Source: CAKSQF01 sp051867925 (GTDB lineage Bacteria > Bacillota > Clostridia > Oscillospirales > CAG-272). From it: DNA of 30,962 bases. Shown piece after piece: positions 1 to 7,285 of the stretch (position 1 is its first letter; every line of letters begins with the position of its first letter). The stretch spans positions 1 through 30,962 of the forward strand of contig JBJDZI010000118.1 in the NCBI GenBank assembly GCA_051867925.1, read 5' to 3'. The translations under genes and the position numbers were made by a program. The notes below the pieces were generated by a model. The model was not told the origin of the DNA. It searched no databases and saw nothing but the letters and a program-made list of their open reading frames with translations.

Positions 1-543
1 TACAATTCCTGCCGCACATACTTGACAACTGACTACAGACCACTTGGCAGGCTCAAGGATCGTGATTCTTTCGATTCCGATGAACAGTACCAAATCCACT
101 ATGATGCTATTATGTCGGCAGGATATGCAAACGAAATTACGGATTTCCGCGTGAGAGAAAGTACAGCGGATACTGCTAGTGGAGATTTAATGATTTGGCT
201 TGGTGCGGCTTTGGTTGTAGCGCTGTCGATTGCATTTAATATTGTGATGGCAAGGCGCGGATGCGAAAAGGTCTATTTTGCAAAACACTGCATTCCTAAA
301 GGACAGGAAGTAAAACCATACTACAGAACAGCCTTCGCTTTCGAAACACTCCTTCAGATCGTACTGTTTACTGGAGTGCTGATCGTAAAGCTTAATATGG
401 CAGACACATACATACCCAGAGCAGCAATAGATGCAAAGCTGCTTGCTATTCCCGCAGCAATTATTGTCGCTGAGCTTGTTTGCTTTGCTATTAACAGTAG
501 CATGGTTAACAAGATGGCGAAGGAAACGAAACGCAAGAAATAA
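1..543 (+). CDS. FtsX-like ABC transporter permease, C-terminal part (5' end outside window)
   Basis: The frame is open to base 1, so the gene is cut by the window edge; a TTG at 22 is only an internal codon. About 180 residues are visible. After a polar stretch there are three hydrophobic segments, starting at the motif MIWLGAALVVAL, at ETLLQIVLFTGVLIV and at LLAIPAAIIVAELVCF, and then a lysine-rich tail. A polar domain followed by three closing membrane helices is the C-terminal layout of FtsX/MacB/LolC-type permeases. The next gene has the same layout and is followed by an ATPase, so I infer that this is one of two permease subunits of one exporter. The gap to the next gene is 24 bases, consistent with one operon. 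I see no residue motif specific to the family, so the call rests on topology and context. Confidence 0.6.
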   Translation, partial: YNSCRTYLTTDYRPLGRLKDRDSFDSDEQYQIHYDAIMSAGYANEITDFRVRESTADTASGDLMIWLGAALVVALSIAFNIVMARRGCEKVYFAKHCIPKGQEVKPYYRTAFAFETLLQIVLFTGVLIVKLNMADTYIPRAAIDAKLLAIPAAIIVAELVCFAINSSMVNKMAKETKRKK

Positions 544-567
544 ACTACAAGAAAGGTCGGTGATGGG

Positions 568-1563
568 ATGAAGGCATCAAATGTAAAACTGCACTTGAAT
601 CGCAAAAGTGCGGCAGCATATACCGCTGCTTTTTTAGCCATCTTCCTATTACTGACGATCATTGTGACCATACCCACCAAAGGTGATTTGGCGCAAATGC
701 TATCGTTCATGCGTTCAAGCTATGTCTATTCCGCAATAGCGCCAAGCAGCACAGCCGATGATGCGTATCTCCAATATAATGCGGGTATTTCATTTTCGTT
801 ATCCGCTGATGCAAAGGCAGGAATAAACGCAGAAATTGTGATGCAGACAGCTGATGCGAAATACACGGATTTGGTTGACTGGAACGCAGAGCGGCTTGGA
901 GAACATGGTATAGCGGTTTCTGGCAACATCTCTAATAAATACAGAATATCTGTTGGCGACATACTATACTCAAAAAGCATCATTGATGGAGAGGTGTACG
1001 AATATACCGTTGAAGCCATCCTTCCTTCCATTACATACACAAGAGGATTGCAAGATGATTATCATGCTGATGGTGTCATCGTCATGGGATACGATGAGCA
1101 GTACGACTCCAAAATAACGCATACATGCATTGTTTTCACAGCGGCGCCAATTGATACTCTGGCGTTACAGTGTTCTTCGATGCCAGAGGATATCATATAT
1201 AAGGAGGATGAAATGGCATCATCCTTCGGTGGAATAGCACCGTATATGGCAGTGTATTTCTTGGTGTCTGCTATAAGCATGGTCATTTTCGTCATGTTTT
1301 TCGTCAAGAGAATCGTGCATAATTTTAGACGACTGATAATGCTTGGATTTGAAAAGAAAGCGTTGAACAGCGCGTACTATTGCACGATCAGCAAGGCGGT
1401 ACTGCTTGCGATTATCATTACTGCAATTATTTCGACAGTAGCATTTTGCGGCGCTGGCGTCAGTTTGATAACCATCGCTCCGGTGGTTTGCGTGCTGGCA
1501 GCAGAAATTATTGCAGCAATCCTGGCAGCAACGATTCTCAATAGGCAGTTGTGGAGGAAATGA
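568..1563 (+). CDS. FtsX-like ABC transporter permease
   Basis: A 331-residue membrane protein. One helix lies near the N-terminus (about residues 18-37), followed by an extracytoplasmic domain of about 190 residues and three closing helices (about 225-247, 272-297 and 300-322). This one-plus-three arrangement with a large outer domain is the hallmark of MacB/FtsX/LolC permeases, which act mechanically across the membrane rather than as channel-type importers. The start ATG follows GAAAGGTCGG. The 3' end overlaps the start region of the ATPase gene, which supports translational coupling. The sequence is too divergent to predict a substrate; lipoprotein, peptide or antimicrobial handling are all possible. 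Confidence 0.7.
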   Translation: MKASNVKLHLNRKSAAAYTAAFLAIFLLLTIIVTIPTKGDLAQMLSFMRSSYVYSAIAPSSTADDAYLQYNAGISFSLSADAKAGINAEIVMQTADAKYTDLVDWNAERLGEHGIAVSGNISNKYRISVGDILYSKSIIDGEVYEYTVEAILPSITYTRGLQDDYHADGVIVMGYDEQYDSKITHTCIVFTAAPIDTLALQCSSMPEDIIYKEDEMASSFGGIAPYMAVYFLVSAISMVIFVMFFVKRIVHNFRRLIMLGFEKKALNSAYYCTISKAVLLAIIITAIISTVAFCGAGVSLITIAPVVCVLAAEIIAAILAATILNRQLWRK

Positions 1564-1565
1564 GC

Positions 1566-2330
1566 ATGGACGGTATACTCAGTGTAAGAGGGTTATCAAT
1601 TCAAATAAATGATCGCATACTCACGCAGAACGCATCATTCGATATTCGAGCAGGCGAAGCAGTACTGTTATCCGGCCCCAACGGATGCGGCAAGAGTTCA
1701 TTATTAAAAAGCATTTTGCGGCTGGAAACTGAAGGCAAAAAAATTGAAGGAATAATTACAGAGCGTAGCTTTGGCAATGTGTTTGACTTGAATCCTTCCG
1801 ATTTGCAAAGATATCGTTCGCAGATCGCCTATGTCCAGCAAAAAGATGAATATGCGGAAATGGGCAGCATCCAAGTAAGAGACATCATTAGCGAAAGTGG
1901 TGAAGCCCACGCGGGTAGATATTTGAGCTATGGTGAAGTAAACGATCTGATTGACGAATGGATTCCGCGACGCAGCGATAACAGTCGTGTGTTTGACGCT
2001 AAAGCAAAACCCGCAAAATTTAGTGGTGGAGAACAACGGCTTCTGTCGGTTTTGGCAGTAATTGCAACGCGCCCGCAGGCAGAGTTAATGATAATCGATG
2101 AGCCACTGAATAACCTCGATTTTGTTAACGCAAGAAACATCAGTAATCTAATCAATAAAGTCATTCGTGCAAATCCAGAAATGGGACTGCTAATGATTAG
2201 CCACTGCAGGATATTCCCGTTTATCACGCGTGAAATTAAGCTAACGCCAGCGGGCATTGAGGATTTGCAGCAGCCATATCTCTGCCATAGCTGTTTTGGC
2301 GAGCCAGACGAAAATGGCTTTTATGTGTAA
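1566..2330 (+). CDS. ABC transporter ATP-binding protein
   Basis: The nucleotide-binding subunit of the exporter. Walker A is GPNGCGKSS (about residues 37-45). A Q-loop region AYVQQ follows, then a signature FSGGEQ (about 152-157), Walker B LMIIDEP (about 174-180) and an H-loop ISHCR near 211. The signature has F instead of the usual L before SGG. The ATG at 1566 is chosen because GGAGG at 1553-1557 lies 8 bases upstream. An ATG at 1560, overlapping the permease stop, and a GTG at 1551 are in frame but poorly spaced. The C-terminus ends with an unusual cysteine pair (CHSC) about 15 residues from the end. The order permease, permease, ATPase suggests a heterodimeric FtsX-type exporter. Confidence 0.88.
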   Translation: MDGILSVRGLSIQINDRILTQNASFDIRAGEAVLLSGPNGCGKSSLLKSILRLETEGKKIEGIITERSFGNVFDLNPSDLQRYRSQIAYVQQKDEYAEMGSIQVRDIISESGEAHAGRYLSYGEVNDLIDEWIPRRSDNSRVFDAKAKPAKFSGGEQRLLSVLAVIATRPQAELMIIDEPLNNLDFVNARNISNLINKVIRANPEMGLLMISHCRIFPFITREIKLTPAGIEDLQQPYLCHSCFGEPDENGFYV

Positions 2331-2380
2331 TTGCGCAGTTCATGCGATTTGAAAGCATACAATCAAAGGGAGTGAAAATT

Positions 2381-2989
2381 GTGTTCTATACCGAACCACA
2401 GACACTGGTCGTCGTATGTAAAGATGAAATGCTGATTAACCAGCTTCGTAAATTGGTAGAAACCAAAGATGACACAGGAGAAGAAACCATTGTTGGAACA
2501 AGAGACGGTTCCGTAAAAATCGTTGCTTGGACTGAAAAAGTCTGGCTGGATCAGAAGAAAGCTGGAAACCTCGGCGCAAAAGTGCTCCTCATTGGTGATA
2601 TCAAGGGTGTGGACAAACTGATTCCCGTTCTGGACATCAAATTCGATGATTGCGGCGTAAAATACGGTTGGGCTGGCAATCAAGCAGTGATCGCCATCGA
2701 CCCCAAGGCATTGAAGAAGGAAGAAGATTATAATGCCTTCTTGGAGAAACTTAACGCGCTGCCTGTTCCTGAAATTATTAAGAAGAAGCAGACGGCGGAT
2801 CACAAAGATGCCGTTGTTAAAGCTGGTGTTGCTGGAGGTATAGGAGCGCTGCTTGGATTTGTTACTGGGATTGGTACAGGTCTCGCTATGTCGATGTTCT
2901 CCAATAAAACAGCTGTAAAGCAGCAGATGCTGTTCTACGGTGTTCTCAACCTTTACAACAATCACCTCGAAGAATACATGCAAGCATAA
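2381..2989 (+). CDS. Protein of unknown function with a small-residue membrane segment
   Basis: About 202 residues. The first 130 alternate predicted strands and helices (TLVVVCKDEM, AKVLLIGDIKGVDKLI, YGWAGNQAVIAID), resembling a small alpha/beta Rossmann- or flavodoxin-like fold. A charged linker leads to a glycine/alanine-rich hydrophobic stretch (about residues 148-172, GIGALLGFVTGIGTGLAMSMF) and a short helical tail. The GTG start at 2381 is chosen because AAAGGGAG lies 7 bases upstream; an ATG at 2342 in the same frame has no ribosome site. I recall similar proteins with the YGWAG motif in Bacillota but know no function. It lies 16 bases before the next gene, which also has small-residue hydrophobic segments, so the two probably act together. 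Confidence 0.6.
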   Translation: MFYTEPQTLVVVCKDEMLINQLRKLVETKDDTGEETIVGTRDGSVKIVAWTEKVWLDQKKAGNLGAKVLLIGDIKGVDKLIPVLDIKFDDCGVKYGWAGNQAVIAIDPKALKKEEDYNAFLEKLNALPVPEIIKKKQTADHKDAVVKAGVAGGIGALLGFVTGIGTGLAMSMFSNKTAVKQQMLFYGVLNLYNNHLEEYMQA

Positions 2990-3005
2990 GAGAGGTCATT
3001 AAGCC

Positions 3006-4448
3006 ATGCAGGAAAGAAGCGCTATTCAAAAGGGCTGGGAGTTCTCTGCGCGTCTTGCTGGAGCAGATGCTGCCGCCCGATTGGGTAGCGCTTATGTTTC
3101 GCAGGTCGAGCAGGCAATCGACCAACTAACAGCAGATATGGTAAAATTAAAAAGCGGACAGAGCGACGCTGTTCTCGGTGGCTATATTGCAGAACACTGG
3201 CATGCCGGCACATTCAATGTGAATGCCGTTGCGGCAGGATCATCTCACCGCGCTTTCACGCTGGAGAGTACGGAATATGCATCGGTGGATATTGGCTCGA
3301 ACTTCGGGAAGAACTACAGCGCAAAGTACATGGCCACTCCCGAAAAAAGTGCTGTAGCACAGGGAGCACTCTCACCAGACACAGGAACGCCAAAGTATCA
3401 AGGCCAAGAACGGCTGATACCGACGGATCACATGGAAGGAGCCGCTCGTGAAGCAGCTCGTAGAGCAGCCAAAAATGCGGGCACTCGTCCAGAGGTTGCA
3501 GCGGCATACAGCGATGCAGAGACACACCTTACTGATGTGGTATCGGATGGTGAAGGCGTGGAGTCCGTGCGTCTGTCTAAAGAAGACGATTTAGAAATGG
3601 CCCGTCGTGTTAAGCGCGACGAATTTGACCCCGAAGATTTCGGTGTCAGTGTTGACAGCGCCATAAAAGCTGAATACATACTGAAGAAAGCCATGCAGGC
3701 AGGTGCCACTGCTGCGGCGATCACGGTTGCTATACAAATGGCACCAGAGATATACAAAGCCATTGATTATCTCATCAAGACTGGACAAATCAATGTACAG
3801 CATCTGAAAAAGATGGGCACAAAGGCGGTAACATCTGGTGCAGAAGGGTTCCTTCGCGGCTCAATTTCCTGTACCGTTCTGATCATGTGCGAAAAGGGCT
3901 TGCTGGGTGAAGCATTCAAGGGCGCGGATCCTACAATGGTAGGAACCATCGTTGCGGTCGTACTGGAGACTGTGAAGAACAGCATCAAGGTTGCAGCAGG
4001 CATGATGACAGCCAGAGAGATGGGCGCAGCCTTTACTGACAGCGTTATCGTTTCTGCGGGCTATGTAGCAGGCGCCAAAATTGGCGGCATAATCGGACAG
4101 GCGCTTGGGTTTGAGCTGCCTGTTATCGGATACATGATAGGTAGCCTTGTGGGATGTGCGTTTGCGGCAGTGTATAATATCGGAAAGAATAAGCTAATTT
4201 CCTTCTGTGTGGATACAGGATTTACTTGCTTTGGTCTCGTAGAGCAAAACTATGAGTTGCCGGAGGAAGTGCTGGCACAGATAGGTGTTGAGACTATAAC
4301 GATCCCCAGAACAGAGGTGCCGAGAACGGCGGTCAAAACGACTGCAGTACCGATTATCAATGTTGCTCGGATAGAGCATGAAACGGTTGACTTTGTACTT
4401 GTGCGCAGAGGTGTGATTGGAGTGAACAAAGTCGGCTATGTTGTGTAA
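3006..4448 (+). CDS. Large protein of unknown function with glycine-zipper hydrophobic region
   Basis: 480 residues, start ATG preceded by GAGAGG. The N-terminal 130 residues hold a helical stretch and then a polar block with the motif HWHAGTFNVNAVAAGSS, followed by the VDIGSNFGK segment; this looks like a conserved domain but I cannot name it. A charged, alanine-rich middle (about 140-230) follows. The part from about 235 to 405 is rich in Gly/Ala hydrophobic helices, notably AGAKIGGIIGQALGF and VIGYMIGSLVGCAFAAVY, whose GxxxG spacing suits helix packing in a membrane or pore. The C-terminal 75 residues are polar and strand-like. Gene spacing (16 bases before, 31 after) supports one operon. 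A membrane-active effector or a phage-structure-like protein are both possible; neither is shown. Confidence 0.6.
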   Translation: MQERSAIQKGWEFSARLAGADAAARLGSAYVSQVEQAIDQLTADMVKLKSGQSDAVLGGYIAEHWHAGTFNVNAVAAGSSHRAFTLESTEYASVDIGSNFGKNYSAKYMATPEKSAVAQGALSPDTGTPKYQGQERLIPTDHMEGAAREAARRAAKNAGTRPEVAAAYSDAETHLTDVVSDGEGVESVRLSKEDDLEMARRVKRDEFDPEDFGVSVDSAIKAEYILKKAMQAGATAAAITVAIQMAPEIYKAIDYLIKTGQINVQHLKKMGTKAVTSGAEGFLRGSISCTVLIMCEKGLLGEAFKGADPTMVGTIVAVVLETVKNSIKVAAGMMTAREMGAAFTDSVIVSAGYVAGAKIGGIIGQALGFELPVIGYMIGSLVGCAFAAVYNIGKNKLISFCVDTGFTCFGLVEQNYELPEEVLAQIGVETITIPRTEVPRTAVKTTAVPIINVARIEHETVDFVLVRRGVIGVNKVGYVV

Positions 4449-4479
4449 TTACAGAAAGCCTTAAAAAGGAGAAAGCACA

Positions 4480-5439
4480 ATGGCGATAGGCGGCAAATAC
4501 GCACCATTAACCGAATGGCTGCAGCAATGCGGCAAAGACAGTGTACGTCTGACTTTTGATGATCTGAATGAAATCATAACCCTTCCCAGTTATGCATATA
4601 AGGATAGACCGTCGTGGGCGAACCTTACAAAGCCAACATCGTTTTGCTCTGGCTGGATCAATGCAGGTTATCTTGTGGATTCCATTAGCTTGCAGGAGCA
4701 ATGGGTCGTATTTCGCAAGGGTGTAGCCAAGGGATACGAAATGAAGCCTAAGACGCTGGTGAAGCGGATGGATCAAAAGGCCATTTATGCCGCACTGCAA
4801 TGCGGCTATGACTGCTATGACGGAATCGCAACGGATCCCAACCACAGGTACTTGTCTTGGGAATATTGCCATGAAGCATTCAAGCAGCATCGGAAGGAAC
4901 AGGACGAAGCAGCCGTAGATTATCTGTGCTTACATTTAGCATGGTATCTTGCAAGCTGGGGCATGCTTCGCAATTCATTCCTCATGCAGAAGGACTACAA
5001 AATCCACGCAGCGGTAGTCCGCGTGATATACCAGCCGGAATGGGAAGAACTCTGGGACATCGCCCCAGAGAAACTGGCGCAGGAGTGTTATGCAACACGG
5101 ATCATGAATCTGTGCGAGGCGATCACCGAAGCATATGTGGCCATTGGTGCAGGAATCCCGACAGAAACACTTCTGACGAAGATACTGCTTGGTACCATTG
5201 GATGCGCACCGGCATACGACAGATACTTCAAGAAAGCACTGACGCTCACAGGAGCAGCACAGCAACGATGCAATGTCCAATCCTTGATGGCGCTTGGAAG
5301 GCTGTACATATCGCAGCTGGATGAGTTTGAGACACTTCGTAAGCATTGCAGTGAACGCGTTGAGTACCCAGCAGCAAAGATCATCGACATGTGCTTCTTC
5401 GAATACGGATTTCAGCACGATGGCGATGATCAAGTATAA
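4480..5439 (+). CDS. Protein with N-terminal DUF7662-like domain fused to a conserved helical domain of unknown function
   Basis: 319 residues; ATG 4480 follows AAAAAGGAGAA. Residues 5-85 match a widespread small domain that I believe is catalogued as DUF7662: it begins KYAPLTEWL, then RLTFDDLNEII, LPSYAYKDRPSWAN, GWINAGYLVDSISL and VVFRK. Residues 90-310 form a second, mostly helical domain with CLHLAWYLASWGMLRNSFL followed by MQKDYKIH, a motif I recognise from an uncharacterised bacterial family. The fusion of the two is notable. No catalytic motif or membrane segment is visible. Its place in the cassette, between the hydrophobic proteins and two small soluble proteins, suggests a regulatory or recognition role, but that is inference only. 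Confidence 0.65.
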   Translation: MAIGGKYAPLTEWLQQCGKDSVRLTFDDLNEIITLPSYAYKDRPSWANLTKPTSFCSGWINAGYLVDSISLQEQWVVFRKGVAKGYEMKPKTLVKRMDQKAIYAALQCGYDCYDGIATDPNHRYLSWEYCHEAFKQHRKEQDEAAVDYLCLHLAWYLASWGMLRNSFLMQKDYKIHAAVVRVIYQPEWEELWDIAPEKLAQECYATRIMNLCEAITEAYVAIGAGIPTETLLTKILLGTIGCAPAYDRYFKKALTLTGAAQQRCNVQSLMALGRLYISQLDEFETLRKHCSERVEYPAAKIIDMCFFEYGFQHDGDDQV

Positions 5440-5463
5440 AAAAGAATGAAGGAGGTTGCCACA

Positions 5464-5784
5464 ATGGCAAAAACACCGTTCAAACATCAAAGCGTCGTAG
5501 ATGCCATCTTGGCAAAGCTCAAGGAATTGCCAGAAGGCACAGAAACCAGCACCTCGCAGCTTGTGGAAATGATATACGGAAAAATGGACTTCACGGAGCG
5601 TGAGTACGATTACGGAGCCGTTGCATTCAGTTTCGAAGAATACTTCGAAGTGGACGCGCAGGTGCGGCGGCAGGCGAAAAAAGCTGGACTGTTCCTTGAT
5701 GGATCACCGTGGGAAGATACGGTGATGGGATTGCCGTTCCATTATCCATATCTTGTAAAGCGCAAAGGAGGAAAGCGGTCATGA
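5464..5784 (+). CDS. Small hypothetical protein, possibly winged-helix-like
   Basis: 106 residues, soluble, mixed charge. The ATG at 5464 is chosen because AAGGAGG lies about 8 bases upstream; the ATG at 5446 is part of that ribosome site context. The order of predicted elements (helix around SVVDAILAKLKEL, a turn, helix around STSQLVEMIYG, then a polar stretch and a C-terminal strand-like HYPYLVKRKGG) would fit a winged helix-turn-helix fold, but no DNA-binding motif is certain. The stop codon overlaps the start of the next gene by 4 bases, so the two are translationally coupled. I do not recognise a named family. Confidence 0.6.
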   Translation: MAKTPFKHQSVVDAILAKLKELPEGTETSTSQLVEMIYGKMDFTEREYDYGAVAFSFEEYFEVDAQVRRQAKKAGLFLDGSPWEDTVMGLPFHYPYLVKRKGGKRS

Positions 5785-6464
5785 TGATTAGCCCCGAGGG
5801 CTTTTACGAAAGCGAAATAAAAGGCAAAGACCGCGATAGCATACTGCGTGTGATCAGCAGGCTGAAACGCGAGATTGCTGCGCTCAAGCGCACAATGGAG
5901 CATCCCGACTATGGCACCGAGATCATCATGCACCCCAGCGAATCCACGCGACTGTGGTGTACGCGGTTGTATTTGGAACGCGCCAAGGCAGCGCTGGCAG
6001 AGGTAGGCGCACCCTACGAGCCGACCACAGCAGAATTGCGTGTTATGGACTTCGACGCAAACATCGGGAACATCAGCAAGATCACCCTTAACATCGGTGG
6101 TTATTTCAGCGGTAATCGCACATACACGGTACGGTTGGATGAACAGCTGCATTTCTGGGTGGAGGATATGTTCATGCCGACACCGACGAACTTTGATATA
6201 CCGGCAGATTATCCGATGATGAAGGAAGAATTCCTCGGCAGCTTCGCAGAGCTGCATGTGGGCGAATGGCGTAAGTACTATCGGACAGAGCGCTTCGGCT
6301 ATGTGGTGCTGGACGGCACACAGTGGGAATTGACCATAGAGTACAGCAACGGACGCAAGGCATTCACCAGCGGCGGCAGCAACTCCTATCCGTACAACTT
6401 CCAAAAGCTGACCGAGCTGTTCGGCATCGAGGAAGAAGACGAAGACCCGGAGGAAGACGAATAA
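5781..6464 (+). CDS. Conserved hypothetical protein, Bacillota family with DGTQWELTIEYSNG motif
   Basis: 227 residues; ATG 5781 follows AAAGGAGG 9 bases upstream and overlaps the previous stop. The N-terminus is a basic helical hairpin (VISRLKREIAALKRTMEHP) followed by a second helix (RLYLERAKAALAEVG). A beta-rich middle follows, and then a conserved-looking C-terminal block ELHVGEWRKYY, DGTQWELTIEYSNG and SYPYNFQKL. I recall close relatives of this pattern in many gut Clostridia, always uncharacterised, so the family is real although its function is unknown. The last 12 residues are almost all Glu/Asp. It is the last gene of the accessory cassette; a hairpin starts directly after its stop codon. 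Confidence 0.7.
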   Translation: MMISPEGFYESEIKGKDRDSILRVISRLKREIAALKRTMEHPDYGTEIIMHPSESTRLWCTRLYLERAKAALAEVGAPYEPTTAELRVMDFDANIGNISKITLNIGGYFSGNRTYTVRLDEQLHFWVEDMFMPTPTNFDIPADYPMMKEEFLGSFAELHVGEWRKYYRTERFGYVVLDGTQWELTIEYSNGRKAFTSGGSNSYPYNFQKLTELFGIEEEDEDPEEDE

Positions 6465-6496
6465 GGTGCGCTACGCACCTAATCGCTTTTTTTACC
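6465..6496 (+). terminator. Probable terminator after the accessory cassette
   Basis: A 6-bp perfect stem with a 3-base loop, GGTGCG-CTA-CGCACC, begins on the base after the stop codon and is followed seven bases later by a run of seven T. The stem is short and the T-run is not directly adjacent, so it may be a weak terminator or the first of the mini-hairpins found just downstream. Confidence 0.5.
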
Positions 6497-6531
6497 CCCA
6501 TTTACGCACCGTTATACTGCTCTTTGGCACG

Positions 6532-6572
6532 AAAAAGACCACATTTGTCTACCTGACAAATGTGGCCTTTTT
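6532..6572. terminator. Bidirectional rho-independent terminator
   Basis: An 18-base arm starting AAAAAGACCACATTTGTC pairs with its complement after a 5-base loop (TACCT), with one mismatch. The outer A-run and T-run give the signature of a terminator on both strands. It backs up the hairpin after the cassette. Confidence 0.85.
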
Positions 6573-6582
6573 CGAACTAAGT

Positions 6583-6742
6583 GTGCCTTGCGGCACGATA
6601 AGCACACCTTCGGTGCGTGAAGCGATGCTCCGCATCGTAAAGTGCCTGAGGGCGTGGGTGGCACACTTCACTTCACATTGTGCGCAGCACAATACTTCAC
6701 AGCGGCAGCGCCGCTGCTTCACTTGGCGAAGCCAAACTTCAC
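6583..6742. repeat. Array of mini-hairpins, the last three spaced by ACTTCAC-type heptamers
   Basis: Six short perfect palindromes lie in 160 bases: GTGCC/GGCAC (6583-6596), CACC/GGTG (6605-6615), CGATGC/GCATCG (6623-6637), ATTGTGC/GCACAAT (6677-6693), AGCGGC/GCCGCT (6701-6715) and TTGGC/GCCAA (6723-6735). The last three have 3-base loops and are separated by ACTTCAC, GCTTCAC and ACTTCAC. The stems differ in sequence but the spacers are constant, so structure and spacing, not stem sequence, are what is kept. I recall similar hairpin arrays near ends of clostridial integrative elements, but cannot verify that here. Confidence 0.8.
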
Positions 6743-6780
6743 GAAATGTGGAGTACCCGTATAATTTGTGAAATAATAAG

Positions 6781-6893
6781 TTCGACAAACTTGAATTTGA
6801 CGAGGTGATTTATTTGGATGCAAGATGGATTTCTTTGATGTTGGTTCAACACTTGTTGATGAGACAGAAGCCTATAATCATAATGCGAGATGA
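6781..6893 (+). pseudogene. Remnant of a HAD-superfamily hydrolase N-terminus
   Basis: From 6825 the frame reads MDFFDVGSTLVDETEAY and ends at a stop at 6891-6893. DxGSTLxDE is the typical N-terminal motif I of HAD-type phosphatases (the nucleophile Asp followed by GSTL/GTL). Only 22 residues remain, so the gene is broken. Upstream, another frame from about 6781 reads KFDKLEFDEVIYLDA and may belong to the same or another decayed gene. The match is short and rests on one motif. Confidence 0.4.
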
Positions 6894-7167
6894 CAGCCAA
6901 TGGCGGAACATTGATGATAACGGAGAATGAATACATTATCAAAAATTTTTACTAACCGTTGCCGGATATGACATTTATAAGACAGTCGTTACTAAACTCC
7001 TTGCGCATCAAATGCAATATACCTGAATGATGGTAAAAAGGGAATTGACCTTTGTTTTTTCTCAAAAACAGCGGATAGAATATATCGGTTATTCAATCTT
7101 GACTAAGCATTCAGGAAAATCGGTTTTCATGCACATTTCATTCGTGTCACTTGGTTCAAACGACCCC
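6894..7167. other. Gene-free junction between cassette and core chromosome
   Basis: AT-rich DNA with no convincing coding frame and no tRNA. A 94-codon frame beginning near 7027 runs through the terminator downstream and shows no recognisable sequence, so I do not call it. This may be decayed mobile-element DNA. Confidence 0.4.
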
Positions 7168-7212
7168 AAAAGGGGCTACAGCAAAAGTGTAATTTTGCTG
7201 CAGCCCCTTTTT
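7168..7212. terminator. Strong bidirectional terminator
   Basis: A 19-base arm (AAAAGGGGCTACAGCAAAA) pairs with its complement after the loop GTGTAA, with one mismatch, and the arms end in A-run and T-run. It lies between the + strand accessory region and the - strand sporulation genes and can stop transcription from both sides. Confidence 0.9.
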
Positions 7213-7285
7213 AGCGTTTTTTCATCCGGGCAGTATCGCACCGCACTTGCAGATGCGCGGCGGGCAGAGGGGACTCTAATCGCCC

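Noticed and set aside
6583..6742. CRISPR array
   Set aside because: The constant units are only 7 bases and the variable units are palindromic hairpins, the reverse of a CRISPR layout; no cas gene is near.
6738..6765. Promoter with TATAAT at 6760
   Set aside because: No acceptable -35 at the right distance and no intact gene downstream.
7145..7185. tRNA 3' fragment (attachment site) because of a GGTTCAAAC T-loop-like phrase
   Set aside because: The flanking bases do not form a TPsiC stem and no acceptor stem or CCA is present.
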